Source: Corydoras sp. C115
Taxonomy: Eukaryota; Chordata; Actinopteri; Siluriformes; Callichthyidae
NCBI GenBank assembly: GCA_019802505.1
Contig: JAFMOC010000007.1
Span: forward strand, 4,176,001-4,240,000
Direction: 5' to 3'
DNA length: 64,000 nucleotides
Shown here: one piece after another, positions 60,201 to 63,052 of the stretch
Position numbering within the stretch: the first letter of the stretch is position 1
Layout: every line of letters begins with the position of its first letter
Position numbers and translations under genes: made by a program
Notes under the pieces: generated by a model
The model's database searches: none
Seen by the model: the letters and a program-made list of their open reading frames with translations, nothing else
Told to the model about the DNA's origin: nothing

Positions 60201-60395
60201 AATGTCACTAAAAAGGATGTCGCGTCGAGTCACTAGTTACAGACCAAAATTTCAGGTTTGTAACTTGTCAAATTGTCTTATATTGAAATATAGAGCGGAT
60301 ACTCACACGAAAACTCCGAACAGCAGCACTCGGATGCCGATCTCCATCGCGAGGTCGCGCATTCGTTTCCTCCGGTCTGGAGGAGACATCTTCAT
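1080..60395 (-). CDS. plpp4: plpp4, phospholipid phosphatase 4 (whole gene, 7 coding exons)
   Basis: Integral-membrane lipid phosphatase of the PAP2/LPP superfamily; family members dephosphorylate phosphatidate and diacylglycerol pyrophosphate without needing Mg2+. Joining seven exons gives 275 residues (the human protein is about 271). Visible motifs: C1 KX6RP at K102-P110, C2 PSSH at 143-146, C3 SRX5HX3D at S195-D206. All catalytic residues (K102, R109, S144, H146, R196, H202, D206) are present. Several hydrophobic stretches are spread along the protein, and the C-terminus reads SLPLEGLTEGPA, the PLPP4-type ending, which separates it from PLPP5. All six introns are GT-AG with consistent phases. 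Introns 1 to 6 are about 31.1, 8.5, 3.9, 0.6, 3.9 and 10.4 kb. No stop or frameshift interrupts the frame, so it is probably functional. Very sure of family, sure of the orthologue. Confidence 0.95.
3359..3600 (+). repeat. SINE-A copy, 5' truncated
   Basis: Begins inside the element body (CCTCCGGGTTCTCCGG) and runs through the conserved CCATATAGAGTGTGTCTGTG and GGATAAAGCGGGAGATAATG blocks to a GAAT tail. The tRNA-like head is missing. Confidence 0.9.
4273..5119. mobile_element. Non-autonomous DNA transposon flanked by TA
   Basis: 847 bases with 15-base terminal inverted repeats (CCGTATTTTCCGGAC at the left, its complement at the right) between TA dinucleotides at 4271-4272 and 5120-5121. Sub-terminal ATAAGGCGCAC units repeat several times near each end. 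No transposase is visible. The TA target suggests the Tc1/mariner/pogo group, but I cannot fix the family. Confidence 0.8.
6541..6830 (-). repeat. SINE-A copy, old and diverged
   Basis: Recognisable blocks in reverse orientation: GGGGTTCCCCTTGCCCATC, ACACCCAGGACAGGGTGCCA, CCATGTTTTTGGACTGTG. Many substitutions and a lost tail. Confidence 0.75.
7010..7453. mobile_element. Solo LTR, family 1
   Basis: 444 bases starting TGTCACGATC and ending CCCTGACA, flanked by perfect 5-base duplications AGGTG (7005-7009 and 7454-7458). The copy at 43187-43574 shares its head, its long near-identical middle (GCTGGCCTGCTGACTCAGGG onward) and its end. No coding sequence. Confidence 0.88.
7849..7984. repeat. TA microsatellite
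   Basis: Two long TA tracts interrupted by CATACATATACTG at about 7899-7911. Reading frames here are artefacts. Confidence 0.97.
8361..8470 (+). repeat. Fragment of a Tc1-like transposon end
   Basis: TACTGGCCAAAGTTTTAGAA resembles the outer end of Tc1-like elements (GGCCAAAAGTTT-type termini). No partner end or transposase found nearby. Confidence 0.4.
9524..11140 (-). mobile_element. Tc1-like transposon, nearly intact
   Basis: 1617 bases between TA dinucleotides at 9522-9523 and 11141-11142. The outer 28 bases at each end (9524-9551 and 11113-11140, starting CAGTTGTGATCAAA) are perfect inverted repeats. A second GGGGTTGAATAA-type motif near 9718-9732 and 10937-10951 gives the inner site expected of the IR/DR Tc1 group. 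It carries one transposase gene on the minus strand. It lies in plpp4 intron 6 in the gene's own orientation. Confidence 0.95.
9743..10764 (-). pseudogene. Tc1-like transposase with a single frameshift
   Basis: Cut-and-paste transposase. From MVKAREWSQKTREEVIALHK it shows an N-terminal paired-like helix-turn-helix region (residues about 8-110), then the DDE domain: first Asp in LWSDETKLELFG, second Asp in FQQDND, and Glu in SPDLNPIENLW. The last is in another frame: the reading frame shifts near 10024-10030 just after QDND, where the sequence is one base shorter than the family pattern would need. The frame then runs open to the stop at 9743 (ends TGKGCFTKY). All three catalytic residues and both ends survive, so this is a recent inactivation. 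Alternatives: a sequencing error at that point. Confidence 0.93.
11195..11490 (+). repeat. Interspersed repeat, unclassified family X
   Basis: Blocks such as AAGTGAGTGGACACAGTGTT, TAGCAGCCCTGATGTGTCTG and TACATGGTAAGTGGAACTCA match the reverse complement of 21610-21960, so two copies sit in opposite orientations. The pattern is common in fish DNA and is probably an old non-autonomous transposon. Confidence 0.6.
11742..11912 (-). CDS. plpp4: plpp4 coding exon 6
   Basis: 171 bases, phase 1 in and phase 1 out. The acceptor CTCACAG precedes 11912 and the donor GTGAGA starts at 11741. It encodes F149 to Q205, including FAFSGLGFTSFYLAGKL, a hydrophobic segment ALSR, and most of motif C3 (SRTCDYKHHWQ). 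The codon for the last C3 residue, D206, is split over the next intron. Confidence 0.95.
13020..13090. repeat. TA microsatellite
   Basis: Uninterrupted TA tract of about 35 units. Confidence 0.97.
13175..13505 (-). mobile_element. Partial LTR, minus orientation
   Basis: Starts TGTCACAGTGCACTG, which read on the minus strand is an LTR 3' end (CACTGTGACA). It has an AATAAA polyadenylation motif near 13290 on the minus strand and the motif GCAGACCAGCATTA shared with the LTR unit ending at 42302. The 5' end of the LTR is not clear and I see no second target copy. Confidence 0.5.
14594..14974 (-). repeat. SINE-A copy with target-site duplication
   Basis: Full-length copy in reverse orientation, from a CCAT tail through an expanded CA tract (14738-14773) to the tRNA-like head ending CACCGTGCTGC. 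Flanked by 13-base duplications TCAGACAATCCAT at 14581-14593 and 14975-14987. Confidence 0.95.
15784..15908 (-). CDS. plpp4: plpp4 coding exon 5
   Basis: 125 bases, phase 2 in and phase 1 out. The acceptor TTCAG precedes 15908 and the donor GTAAGT starts at 15783. It completes motif C1 (RPRPDYFYRCFPDG) and encodes motif C2, read here as KSFPSSHSS, with catalytic histidine H146. The third motif position is Ser, where the superfamily consensus is PSGH. Confidence 0.95.
15909..16521 (-). other. plpp4: plpp4 intron 4
   Basis: 613 bases, the only intron without a recognisable mobile element. Confidence 0.9.
16522..16585 (-). CDS. plpp4: plpp4 coding exon 4
   Basis: 64 bases, phase 1 in and phase 2 out. 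The acceptor CACAG lies at 16590-16586 and the donor GTAAAT starts at 16521. It encodes residues 86-106 and the first two bases of R107: VSLALALNGVFTNTIKLIVG. It carries K102, the lysine that opens phosphatase motif C1. Its small size makes it easy to miss by automated prediction. Confidence 0.94.
17172..17520 (-). repeat. SINE-A copy with target-site duplication
   Basis: Full-length, reverse orientation, little diverged. Flanked by 13-base duplications CTTGTTTTGTTAT at 17159-17171 and 17521-17533. On the minus strand the head reads GGTTAGCACGTTCGCCTCTC (A box) and GGTTCGAATCCCC (B box). Confidence 0.96.
17790..18183 (+). mobile_element. Solo LTR, family 3
   Basis: 394 bases from TGTCAGGCCGCTCC to GTGCGTCACA, flanked by perfect 5-base duplications ATTCA (17785-17789 and 18184-18188). 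AATAAA at about 18105 followed by a GC-rich end fits an LTR polyadenylation region in plus orientation. Confidence 0.85.
18898..19279 (+). mobile_element. Solo LTR, family 2
   Basis: 382 bases, TGTAACGATTGCC to AGGTGTGACA, with perfect 5-base duplications CAATG (18893-18897 and 19280-19284). It matches the unit at 32329-32711 closely (shared TAGGGCACCTGTTTTTCTG and CTACCTGCGTGCCTGGCTCC). An AATAAA lies at about 19163. Confidence 0.9.
20483..20573 (-). CDS. plpp4: plpp4 coding exon 3
   Basis: 91 bases, phase 0 in and phase 1 out. The acceptor CTGCAG is at 20579-20574 and the donor GTAAGT starts at 20482. It encodes residues 56-85: a membrane segment (AISFLTPLAVIFVVKII) followed by the polar loop RRTDKTEIKEACL. 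Confidence 0.95.
21610..21960 (-). repeat. Interspersed repeat, unclassified family X
   Basis: Reverse-orientation relative of 11195-11490 (GTAGTCCATCTGTTTGTGGA, GTGTTACTGAGGTGTTTAAT, CCACATCAGTTTCACTGCAG). It begins just after CAATCAAAAGTTTGGATAC, which resembles a Tc1-like terminus. Confidence 0.6.
21990..23033 (+). mobile_element. Short LTR retroelement (LTR, non-coding middle, deleted LTR)
   Basis: A TRIM-like arrangement. The 5' LTR at 21990-22440 (TGTAACAGATGCC to TTGCGTGACA) is followed by a 441-base GC-rich middle (22441-22881) and a second LTR at 22882-23033 that has lost about 300 internal bases. Perfect 5-base duplications GATGT flank the whole unit (21985-21989 and 23034-23038). 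A purine-rich GGGGTGGGGGTA precedes the second LTR as a polypurine tract would. Open frames in the middle show no gag or pol motif. It depends on proteins of another element if it moves at all. Confidence 0.88.
23668..24002 (-). repeat. SINE-A copy
   Basis: Full-length reverse copy with a small deletion after GGGTCGCGGC (the usual GGGGTTCCCCATGCC block is lost). The head ends CCATCGTGCCACC. Confidence 0.93.
24010..24060. repeat. TA microsatellite
   Basis: TA tract directly between two SINE-A copies. Confidence 0.95.
24061..24194 (-). repeat. SINE-A fragment inside a TA repeat
   Basis: Tail and 3' half only, from the CATT tail to CGCCAATCCATCAC, truncated exactly where the next TA tract begins. 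Confidence 0.9.
24196..24278. repeat. TA microsatellite
   Basis: TA tract with a CATACAGTA interruption at about 24251. Confidence 0.95.
24283..24345 (+). repeat. SINE-A fragment
   Basis: Only the central GTGTGCCCAGCCATAGATTG block, in plus orientation. Confidence 0.7.
24353..25518 (-). mobile_element. Tc1-like transposon, second family, decayed
   Basis: Long inverted repeats of about 65 bases pair 24353-24420 with 25451-25518 (core TGGCATGTCCAAAATTATTC at 24394-24413). Between them lies a broken transposase gene. It is a different family from the element at 9524. Confidence 0.9.
24422..25288 (-). pseudogene. Tc1-like transposase pseudogene
   Basis: Starts MAKTKVFSKDLRLCIVAAHK with a helix-turn-helix region and runs in one frame to about residue 134. 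The frame then changes near 24890-24910. WSDETK, the first catalytic block, is present only in a different frame from the flanking HLDKEEDF and LFGHND. The block NTIPTVKHGGGNLMFWGCF follows. The stretch that should hold the second Asp and the Glu (QDND to NPIENLW) is deleted near 24580-24590, but the C-terminal ITKDEWAKIQVETCKKLV can still be read to a stop at 24422. Dead copy. Confidence 0.9.
26003..26024 (+). repeat. Possible Tc1-like end fragment
   Basis: CAGTCAAAAGTTTGGACACA is the usual outer end of a widespread fish Tc1-like family. No partner end found. Confidence 0.35.
29078..29186 (-). CDS. plpp4: plpp4 coding exon 2
   Basis: 109 bases, entering in phase 2 and leaving in phase 0. 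The acceptor CAG is at 29189-29187 and the donor GTAAGT starts at 29077. It encodes residues 19-55, beginning VFTEFLEPFERVIQPEELW, a strongly conserved loop of PLPP4/PLPP5 proteins, and ends with PKRVMF. Confidence 0.95.
29626..29692 (-). repeat. SINE-A fragment
   Basis: Tail and 3' end only (CCAT repeats, TTATCTTCCGCTTTATCATC, GGGGTTCCCCATG). Confidence 0.88.
30426..30480 (+). repeat. Possible hAT-type end fragment
   Basis: CAGTGGCGGGCTGTCAGGCC resembles the end of hAT-like elements (CAGTGGCGG). No second end found. Confidence 0.3.
32329..32711 (+). mobile_element. Solo LTR, family 2
   Basis: 383 bases from TGTAACGGGTGCC to GAGTGTGACA with perfect 5-base duplications ATACT (32324-32328 and 32712-32716). 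Close relative of 18898-19279. Confidence 0.9.
33043..33180 (+). other. Exon-like open frame of unknown identity
   Basis: After a TTTTTGTAAATAG acceptor-like site ending at 33040, a frame opens with KENNSTENVRDYDRREAEET and ends SVIRIGNSNWYEPGF then TGA at 33178-33180. The composition is acidic and coding-like. An AATAAA lies downstream at about 33252. I do not recognise the protein; no upstream exon could be fixed. It is antisense to plpp4. Confidence 0.25.
33863..34680 (+). repeat. 5' LTR of the Gypsy element
   Basis: Begins TGTGGCGCACCC and ends GGCCCGTAACA. It contains an AAAT microsatellite, a 68-base segment present twice (34088-34155 and 34563-34630, one mismatch), and two GTTATCGCGAGA motifs near 34313-34345. 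Confidence 0.95.
34686..34703 (+). promoter_or_regulatory. Primer binding site, tRNA-Pro type
   Basis: TGGGGGCTCGTCCGGGAT, five bases after the 5' LTR, is the 18-base complement to the 3' end of tRNA-Pro, as used by several gammaretroviruses and some Gypsy elements. Confidence 0.92.
34922..36372 (+). pseudogene. gag of the Gypsy element, broken
   Basis: Structural protein that would package the element RNA. The first frame (34922-35716, 264 residues) has an N-terminal helical region (RKDLVWSIRKQLFSLQDQDI), a Pro/Ser-rich linker and the start of the capsid-like part (FRDLSYLPRREFKVFGG). The frame breaks near 35710, continues in another frame to about 35845 (QQFLYRMIGLKQKL), breaks again, and runs on from before 35888 to 36361 with a glutamine-rich coiled-coil-like stretch. 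A CX2CX4HX4C zinc knuckle is encoded at 36325-36366 but in yet another frame. The N-terminal region matches no domain I can name. Confidence 0.85.
36456..37457 (+). pseudogene. Retropepsin-like protease region of the Gypsy pol
   Basis: 333 residues. The aspartic protease active site reads VLFDSGSQVSLL (D68), with a later PLLGANVLGG block of the kind that supports the active site. The region after it lacks known motifs. The frame ends at 37457, about 60 bases into the overlap with the reverse transcriptase frame, so protease and reverse transcriptase are out of frame here. Confidence 0.88.
37393..37740 (+). pseudogene. Reverse transcriptase N-terminal remnant
   Basis: Keeps only the start of the domain (VQRAYASIPKPLYKEVKEYI, then IVRGWVVKSQPPYAAP) and stops at 37738-37740. 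The palm with its catalytic aspartates is missing: the sequence passes through a 23-base-period duplication (37734-37773) and resumes in RNase H. No reverse transcriptase activity is possible from this copy. Confidence 0.9.
37777..38200 (+). pseudogene. RNase H region of the Gypsy pol, frameshifted
   Basis: RNase H motifs in order: Asp in LHTDASQKGLGAVLY, Glu in KLEFLALKWAV, Asp in FTDNNPLTYVL. The last is in another frame because the octamer TTTCACAG is duplicated in tandem at 38033-38048. Confidence 0.9.
38201..40259 (+). pseudogene. Integrase region and C-terminal tail of the Gypsy pol
   Basis: Integrase inserts the element DNA. A zinc-binding-like N-terminal part (HLHNNLGHVG, then a Cys pair at KCQC) is followed by the catalytic core with Asp in CIDFLHLE, Asp in HHDQGREF and Glu in NPVERLNRTLL. 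The first frame ends at 39193; after a short deletion at about 39180-39192 the next frame runs to 40259. It holds the end of the core (GFTPYYLLYGRQPRFPVDLL), a GPY/F-like block (GPGKLRPYWEQTVYVV) and a long Pro/Gln-rich tail. No chromodomain is seen. Confidence 0.9.
40404..41228 (+). repeat. 3' LTR of the Gypsy element
   Basis: Partner of 33863-34680 with the same 68-base internal duplication and a longer AAAT tract. Preceded by the purine-rich GTTGTTGGGGAGCG, a likely polypurine tract. Confidence 0.95.
41643..42302 (+). mobile_element. Short LTR unit with internal minisatellite
   Basis: 660 bases starting TGTAAGGAGTACTAGG and ending CACGTGCCTGACA, flanked by perfect 5-base duplications TCAGT (41638-41642 and 42303-42307). 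The TTTCATTTAG..ATTT block occurs twice (about 41683 and 42033), which hints at two LTRs collapsed around a middle of 27-30-base repeats (41704-41945). Confidence 0.82.
41704..41945 (+). repeat. Minisatellite of about 27-30 bases, open in frame
   Basis: About eight units with the core GCCATAGACTCCC. The plus-strand frame stays open to 41961 and reads as imperfect 9-10-residue repeats around SAIDSPACA. Unit length is close to a multiple of three in most copies. Confidence 0.8.
42860..44640 (+). mobile_element. Non-LTR retrotransposon (LINE), internally deleted
   Basis: Starts CTCCTCCTTGGATCACCACC, a common fish LINE 5' end, and finishes GCGGAAGATAATGGATGGAT plus GATA repeats. It holds parts of a reverse transcriptase: LFNIAWSLGAVPLDWQTGVV and PLFKKGDQ, a deletion after SNYRG at about 44028, then VRVGLRQGCPFSS, SLLFADDVVLLASSG (FADD active site) and AECEAAGMRISTSKSEAM, with several frame changes. 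A solo LTR interrupts it at 43187-43574. Dead copy; clade not fixed. Confidence 0.85.
43187..43574. mobile_element. Solo LTR, family 1, inserted in the LINE
   Basis: 388 bases from TGTTACGATCGGG to AACCCTGACA with perfect 5-base duplications GTTGG (43182-43186 and 43575-43579). Shares its right half almost base for base with 7010-7453. Confidence 0.92.
45114..45461 (+). repeat. SINE-A copy
   Basis: Full-length plus copy: tRNA-like head with GGTTTAGTGGTTAGCACG, to a GGAT tail. A short TTCAAG duplication flanks it (45108-45113 and 45462-45467). Confidence 0.93.
45985..46782 (+). mobile_element. Probable LTR-like unit split by a hAT MITE
   Basis: TGTCAGGAGTCCTC at the left and TTAGTGACA at the right look like LTR ends once the insert at 46186-46769 and one target copy are ignored. 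I found no 5-base duplication outside, so this is tentative. Confidence 0.4.
46186..46769. mobile_element. hAT-type non-autonomous element (MITE)
   Basis: 584 bases with short ends TAGGGTG and CACCC..CCTA and a perfect 8-base duplication CTCCTTAG (46178-46185 and 46770-46777), the length typical of hAT elements. Both arms are rich in GAATCGATTTTTGA-type motifs and pair with each other. No transposase. Confidence 0.85.
46920..47460 (+). mobile_element. LINE 3' relic (L2/Rex1-like)
   Basis: Broken frames still read YKILYNQAPQYLSELIQLY and, further on, GERSPT..LNFGIAP-type residues of the C-terminal part of a LINE ORF2. The end AAAGCTGCTTTGTGACAATA is the 3' UTR pattern of L2/Rex1-like fish elements. 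Many stops. Confidence 0.65.
47857..48201 (+). repeat. SINE-A copy with target-site duplication
   Basis: Full-length plus copy, GGCGGCACAGTGGCTTAGTG to a GAAT tail, flanked by 12-base duplications GATCTCATTACC (47845-47856 and 48202-48213). Confidence 0.96.
48785..49035 (-). mobile_element. Partial LTR, family 2 related, minus orientation
   Basis: The reverse complement contains CTGTTGTGCCTGGCTCCCTT, an LTR-like AATAAA-region and GTGCACGTGGTCGGGTGTTT as in the solo LTRs at 18898 and 32329. The ends are decayed and there is no duplication. Confidence 0.6.
50439..50662 (-). repeat. SINE-A copy with internal deletion
   Basis: Reverse copy lacking the central GTGTGTGCCCAGCGATGG part. Flanked by 12-base duplications TGCACAAATCAT (50427-50438 and 50663-50674). 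Confidence 0.93.
51650..51993 (+). repeat. SINE-A copy with target-site duplication
   Basis: Full-length plus copy close to consensus: GGGCGGCACGGTGGCTTAGT to a GAAT tail. Flanked by 12-base duplications TAATTACATGGA (51638-51649 and 51994-52005). A good reference copy for this family. Confidence 0.97.
53268..53525 (+). repeat. SINE-A copy, old, split by a younger copy
   Basis: Diverged plus copy with a recognisable head (GGGCAGCACAGTTGTGTAAT) and body; its 3' part is interrupted by the copy at 53537-53819. Confidence 0.8.
53537..53819 (-). repeat. SINE-A copy inserted in an older SINE-A
   Basis: Reverse copy with a central deletion, flanked by 11-base duplications GGTGTATTTGT (53526-53536 and 53820-53830), which lie inside the older copy. 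Confidence 0.92.
54357..54718 (-). repeat. SINE-A copy
   Basis: Full-length reverse copy, moderately diverged, CCAT tail to CACTGTGCCACCCC. No clear duplication. Confidence 0.9.
54759..54894 (+). other. Exon-like segment, unknown gene
   Basis: 136 bases between an acceptor TTGAATTTCAG and a donor GTAGGT, with 45 open codons. It reads KKTLQCGKCELNLLPVKLYK, then YATVRKYLPQRLTQSVIDQ, ending in phase 0. Includes a CX2C pair. Not recognised. Confidence 0.25.
56235..56445 (+). repeat. SINE-A-like relic, very old
   Basis: Head CTGCACAGTGGGTAGAGTCT and body block TCCAAAGACATGGAAGTCAG follow the SINE-A plan at low similarity. Confidence 0.55.
56697..56746 (+). other. Exon-like segment, unknown gene
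   Basis: 50 bases between TTGGGTACCAG and GTGAGA. It enters in phase 0 and reads VMDKLPSKEFFKLVTV, so it could join the segment at 54759-54894 in frame. Not recognised. Confidence 0.22.
57540..57660 (+). repeat. Possible Tc1-like transposase relic
   Basis: A frame reads NFKQKTANSLGPSPTIVHNI, close in layout to the helix-turn-helix of Tc1-like transposases. No ends found. Confidence 0.3.
58620..58924 (-). repeat. SINE-A copy, old
   Basis: Reverse copy with clear blocks (TTTTGGACTGTGGGAGGAAA, CCACTGTGCCACCC) but many substitutions and a lost tail. Confidence 0.82.
59103..59462 (-). repeat. SINE-A copy with target-site duplication
   Basis: Full-length reverse copy flanked by 12-base duplications AGTGGATATGTT (59091-59102 and 59463-59474). 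Confidence 0.96.
60307..60395 (-). CDS. plpp4: plpp4 coding exon 1
   Basis: Encodes the N-terminus and first hydrophobic segment, MRDLAMEIGIRVLLFGVF plus two bases of a Val codon. The donor GTGAGT lies at 60306-60301. I take the ATG at 60362-60360 as the conserved start because it aligns with the known family start (MRELAIEIG in human, from memory). Two in-frame upstream ATGs (60395 and 60389) would add 11 or 9 basic residues (MKMSPPDRRKR), so the true start is open; the coordinates include the longest form. Phase at the 3' end is 2. Confidence 0.9.
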
Positions 60396-60965
60396 ATTTT
60401 TATTTCCTTCTCTCTCACTGTATCCAAACAAGATCGAGAAAATGTGAGAAACGCATTTGTGAGAGGCTATGCTCCTTCACCGTTCCGATTTGCATCAAGA
60501 TGCTCAAGCCCGACGAGATGGAGCGAAAAGAAAGCGTGCACCCGCAAAAACCACCTTAATCCATAGTTTACCAACGCTGGTGCCCATGAAAAGCCTGAAA
60601 TGAATCTGAACAATGTTTACATCAGGACTGTCTGCTCAAATGAATGCACTGTAAAGGCAGATTAAGATGCAGCGTGGGAGAAAGTGACTCGAGTCAACAC
60701 GCTCAAGTTTCGCGAATCCTTTAGAAATTCAGCAGAGACAGAACACCTCTCGATATTCAGTTAGCTATATGCTGTCTGTCTGTCGACATGAGCCTACATA
60801 TCGAATGGAAGACGTGGCGATGTAATTACAGGCGAAACCTGTGCGGTTGTAAGGGTTCGCGTCAGACTTCCAATGTTTCTGCTTCACTCGTTTGTCTCCG
60901 AGCGCTGCGAGACGCTGGCTTTATAGACTCTGGCGCGCGCGTACCTGTGCGTGTGCTGACGCAAG
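60396..60965 (-). promoter_or_regulatory. plpp4: Probable plpp4 promoter and 5' UTR
   Basis: On the minus strand a TATAAAG box lies at 60925-60919, inside GC-rich, CpG-containing sequence that stands out from the AT-rich surroundings. A TTGCGTCA motif, like an ATF/CREB or C/EBP composite site, lies about 35 bases upstream at 60964-60957. Transcription would be expected to start near 60890, giving a 5' UTR of about 500 bases without an intron. This is inference from motifs and position. Confidence 0.45.
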
Positions 60966-61017
60966 AGCGCGCCAAAGGAAAAAGAAGCGACGCCTCAGGG
61001 AAGCTAAACCTATCAAC

Positions 61018-61364
61018 ATCCATCAATCCATCCATCCAACCATCCATCCATTATCTTACGCTTTATCCTCTACTAGGGTCGCGCGCGGGGGGGGGGGGGG
61101 GGGGGGGTTCCCCATGCCCATCCAGGGGAGAACGTTTCGGATACACCCAGGACAGGGCGCCAATCGATCCCTGTGGACACACTCACACAGACACACACAC
61201 AAACACACTCTATATGGGGCAATTTGGAGAATTCAATTGACCTTGATCCATGCTTTTGTACTGTTGGAGGAAACTGGAGAACACAGAGGAAATCCACGCA
61301 GACACGGGGAGAACATGGAAACTCCAGCCAGATTGGGATTCAAACAGGGAATTCCCAGCGCTGA
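61018..61364 (-). repeat. SINE-A copy with a G-run
   Basis: Reverse copy missing the outer part of the tRNA-like head. A run of about 20 G replaces the usual GGTGGGG after GGGTCGCGCG (61087-61107). It lies about 60 bases upstream of the candidate plpp4 promoter motifs. Confidence 0.92.
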
Positions 61365-61669
61365 TTCATCGCCTTATTCATAGCCATTCATATGTTATAC
61401 ATATACAATACTGCATAATGCACAAAAAGGCAATGATTTGTTAGGGTAGTTAAACAGATGAATAAAGAAGACATCTTAGAAAGCCTTGTGCAGCCTGACA
61501 GGGTTTTTAAGCATGCTGGTCCCCTTGCTGTCCCCTTTTGTCCTTCAATCTAATTTTAAGTTTTACAGTTTTACAGATTTTAGTTAAATAATAGTACGTT
61601 TTATTAATTAATCTCTTTTCTACAGCCCTACCCCTGTAAGCACAAATTGGTGTAGCTAATATATACAAC

Positions 61670-61798
61670 CCAGCGATGGATTGGCGCCCTGTCCTGGGTC
61701 TATCTGCCCAGCGCCCGAGACGTTCTCCCCTGGATAGGCATGGGGAACCCCACCGCGACCCTAATAGAGGATAAAGCGGGAGATAATGAATGAATGAA
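61670..61798 (+). repeat. SINE-A copy, 5' truncated, with duplication
   Basis: Only the last 129 bases (from CAGCGATGGATTGGCGCC), flanked by a 13-base duplication TAATATATACAAC (61657-61669 and 61799-61811). Confidence 0.94.
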
Positions 61799-61865
61799 TA
61801 ATATATACAACTGAACCATCCACCTACACATGAAAACTAATTTCTTGCTTTCAAATAACATATAA

Positions 61866-62166
61866 GTGACGTAGTTGTTAGCACGTTCAGTTCTCTGCGC
61901 TGGGGATACAGGTTTGAATCCCATTCTGGGTGGAGTTTCCATGTTCTCTTCTTGTCTGCGAGGGTTTCCTCCGGGTTCTGTAGTTTCCTCCCAAAAACAT
62001 GGATTTAAGGTAAATTGGCTGCTCTAAATGACACCTATATAGTGTGTGTGAGTGAGTGAGTGAGTGAGTGAGTGCGTGCCCTGTAAGAGATTGGTGCTCG
62101 AAACATTGGCAACCTGAATGGACATGGGGAAGCCCTCCTCCCCATGACCCTACTGGATGATTAAGC
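61866..62166 (+). repeat. SINE-A copy, old
   Basis: Diverged plus copy with head GTTGTTAGCACGTTCAG and B-box-like GGTTTGAATCCC; contains a short GTGA tandem at 62047-62073. Confidence 0.82.
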
Positions 62167-62413
62167 TAGGGTGACCAGGTGTCCTGATTTACCCAGGACA
62201 ATCCCAATTTTGAGCCTTTTGTCCCATGTCCTCAAGGATATTTAGAAACCCATTATGTTGTCCCAATTTTACCCAACCTTTTTCCTGAATGGCGATTTGT
62301 AAGGAATGTAATGGCTTACAGCAAACAGAGCTCACTGTCTTTGGGCTGTTTGTATGTCAATCACAAAGTTGTCATAGCAATGGAACAAAACCAAAAGAAT
62401 GTTACAGTTATAT

Positions 62414-62440
62414 AACATTTATATATATATATAGTATATA

Positions 62441-62520
<80 letters not shown>
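62414..62520. repeat. TA microsatellite
   Basis: Long TA tract left of the solo LTR. Confidence 0.96.
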
Positions 62521-62525
<5 letters not shown>

Positions 62526-62978
62526 TGTCACAGGTGTCCCTCATTAACCTGTCCCTCATTAATGTACTCATGGACTCCGTTGAGTGATTGGTTTGTTTTT
62601 GTGCACATGATTGAGTGTTTTTGTATTTAGTTTCCGTATTCTCTCTCCCCCGTGCACGTCTTTGTTTGTGGTTTAATCCCGGTGTTAGTCGCGTTTCTTT
62701 CGTTCCCCCTTTCTGTTGGTGTCCCTACACCATTTTTAATAATAAAACCCTGTTTTGTTTTCATCCCGGTGTCTCCGAACTCTCCTACCGAGCTCAACCA
62801 CGGTGCGGCGCTGCGCAGTATCCCCGCGCAGGCTTATATCCGTGGGAGCGTTTCATCCAGTGGACCGGTGTACGCATTCTTCTCCGCGTAGCCGTTCCAA
62901 GGAAACACTCACAAGACGCAAGCGGCGTACACATTTCCTCCCGCATAGCCGATCTCCTGGGGAAGAACAGCGACTGCT

Positions 62979-62982
<4 letters not shown>
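62526..62982 (+). mobile_element. Solo LTR inside a TA repeat
   Basis: 457 bases, TGTCACAGGTGTCC to GACTGCTAACA, related to the LTRs at 21990 (shared GTGCACGTCTTTG, TTTTCATCCCGG). The flanks AAATA and ATATA differ by one base, as would happen if the target was TA repeat. AATAAA at about 62741. Confidence 0.8.

Positions 62983-62983
<1 letters not shown>

Positions 62984-63048
<65 letters not shown>
62984..63048. repeat. TA microsatellite
   Basis: TA tract right of the solo LTR; with 62414-62520 it was probably one tract before insertion. Confidence 0.96.

Positions 63049-63049
<1 letters not shown>

Positions 63050-63052
<3 letters not shown>

Larger units (their letters stand above)
29187..60306 (-). 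other. plpp4: plpp4 intron 1
   Basis: 31.1 kb, about half of the window. Outside the listed elements, 29700-32328, 44650-45107, 45468-45984, 49040-50426, 52006-53265 and 59475-60306 hold no gene or repeat that I can name. Confidence 0.9.
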
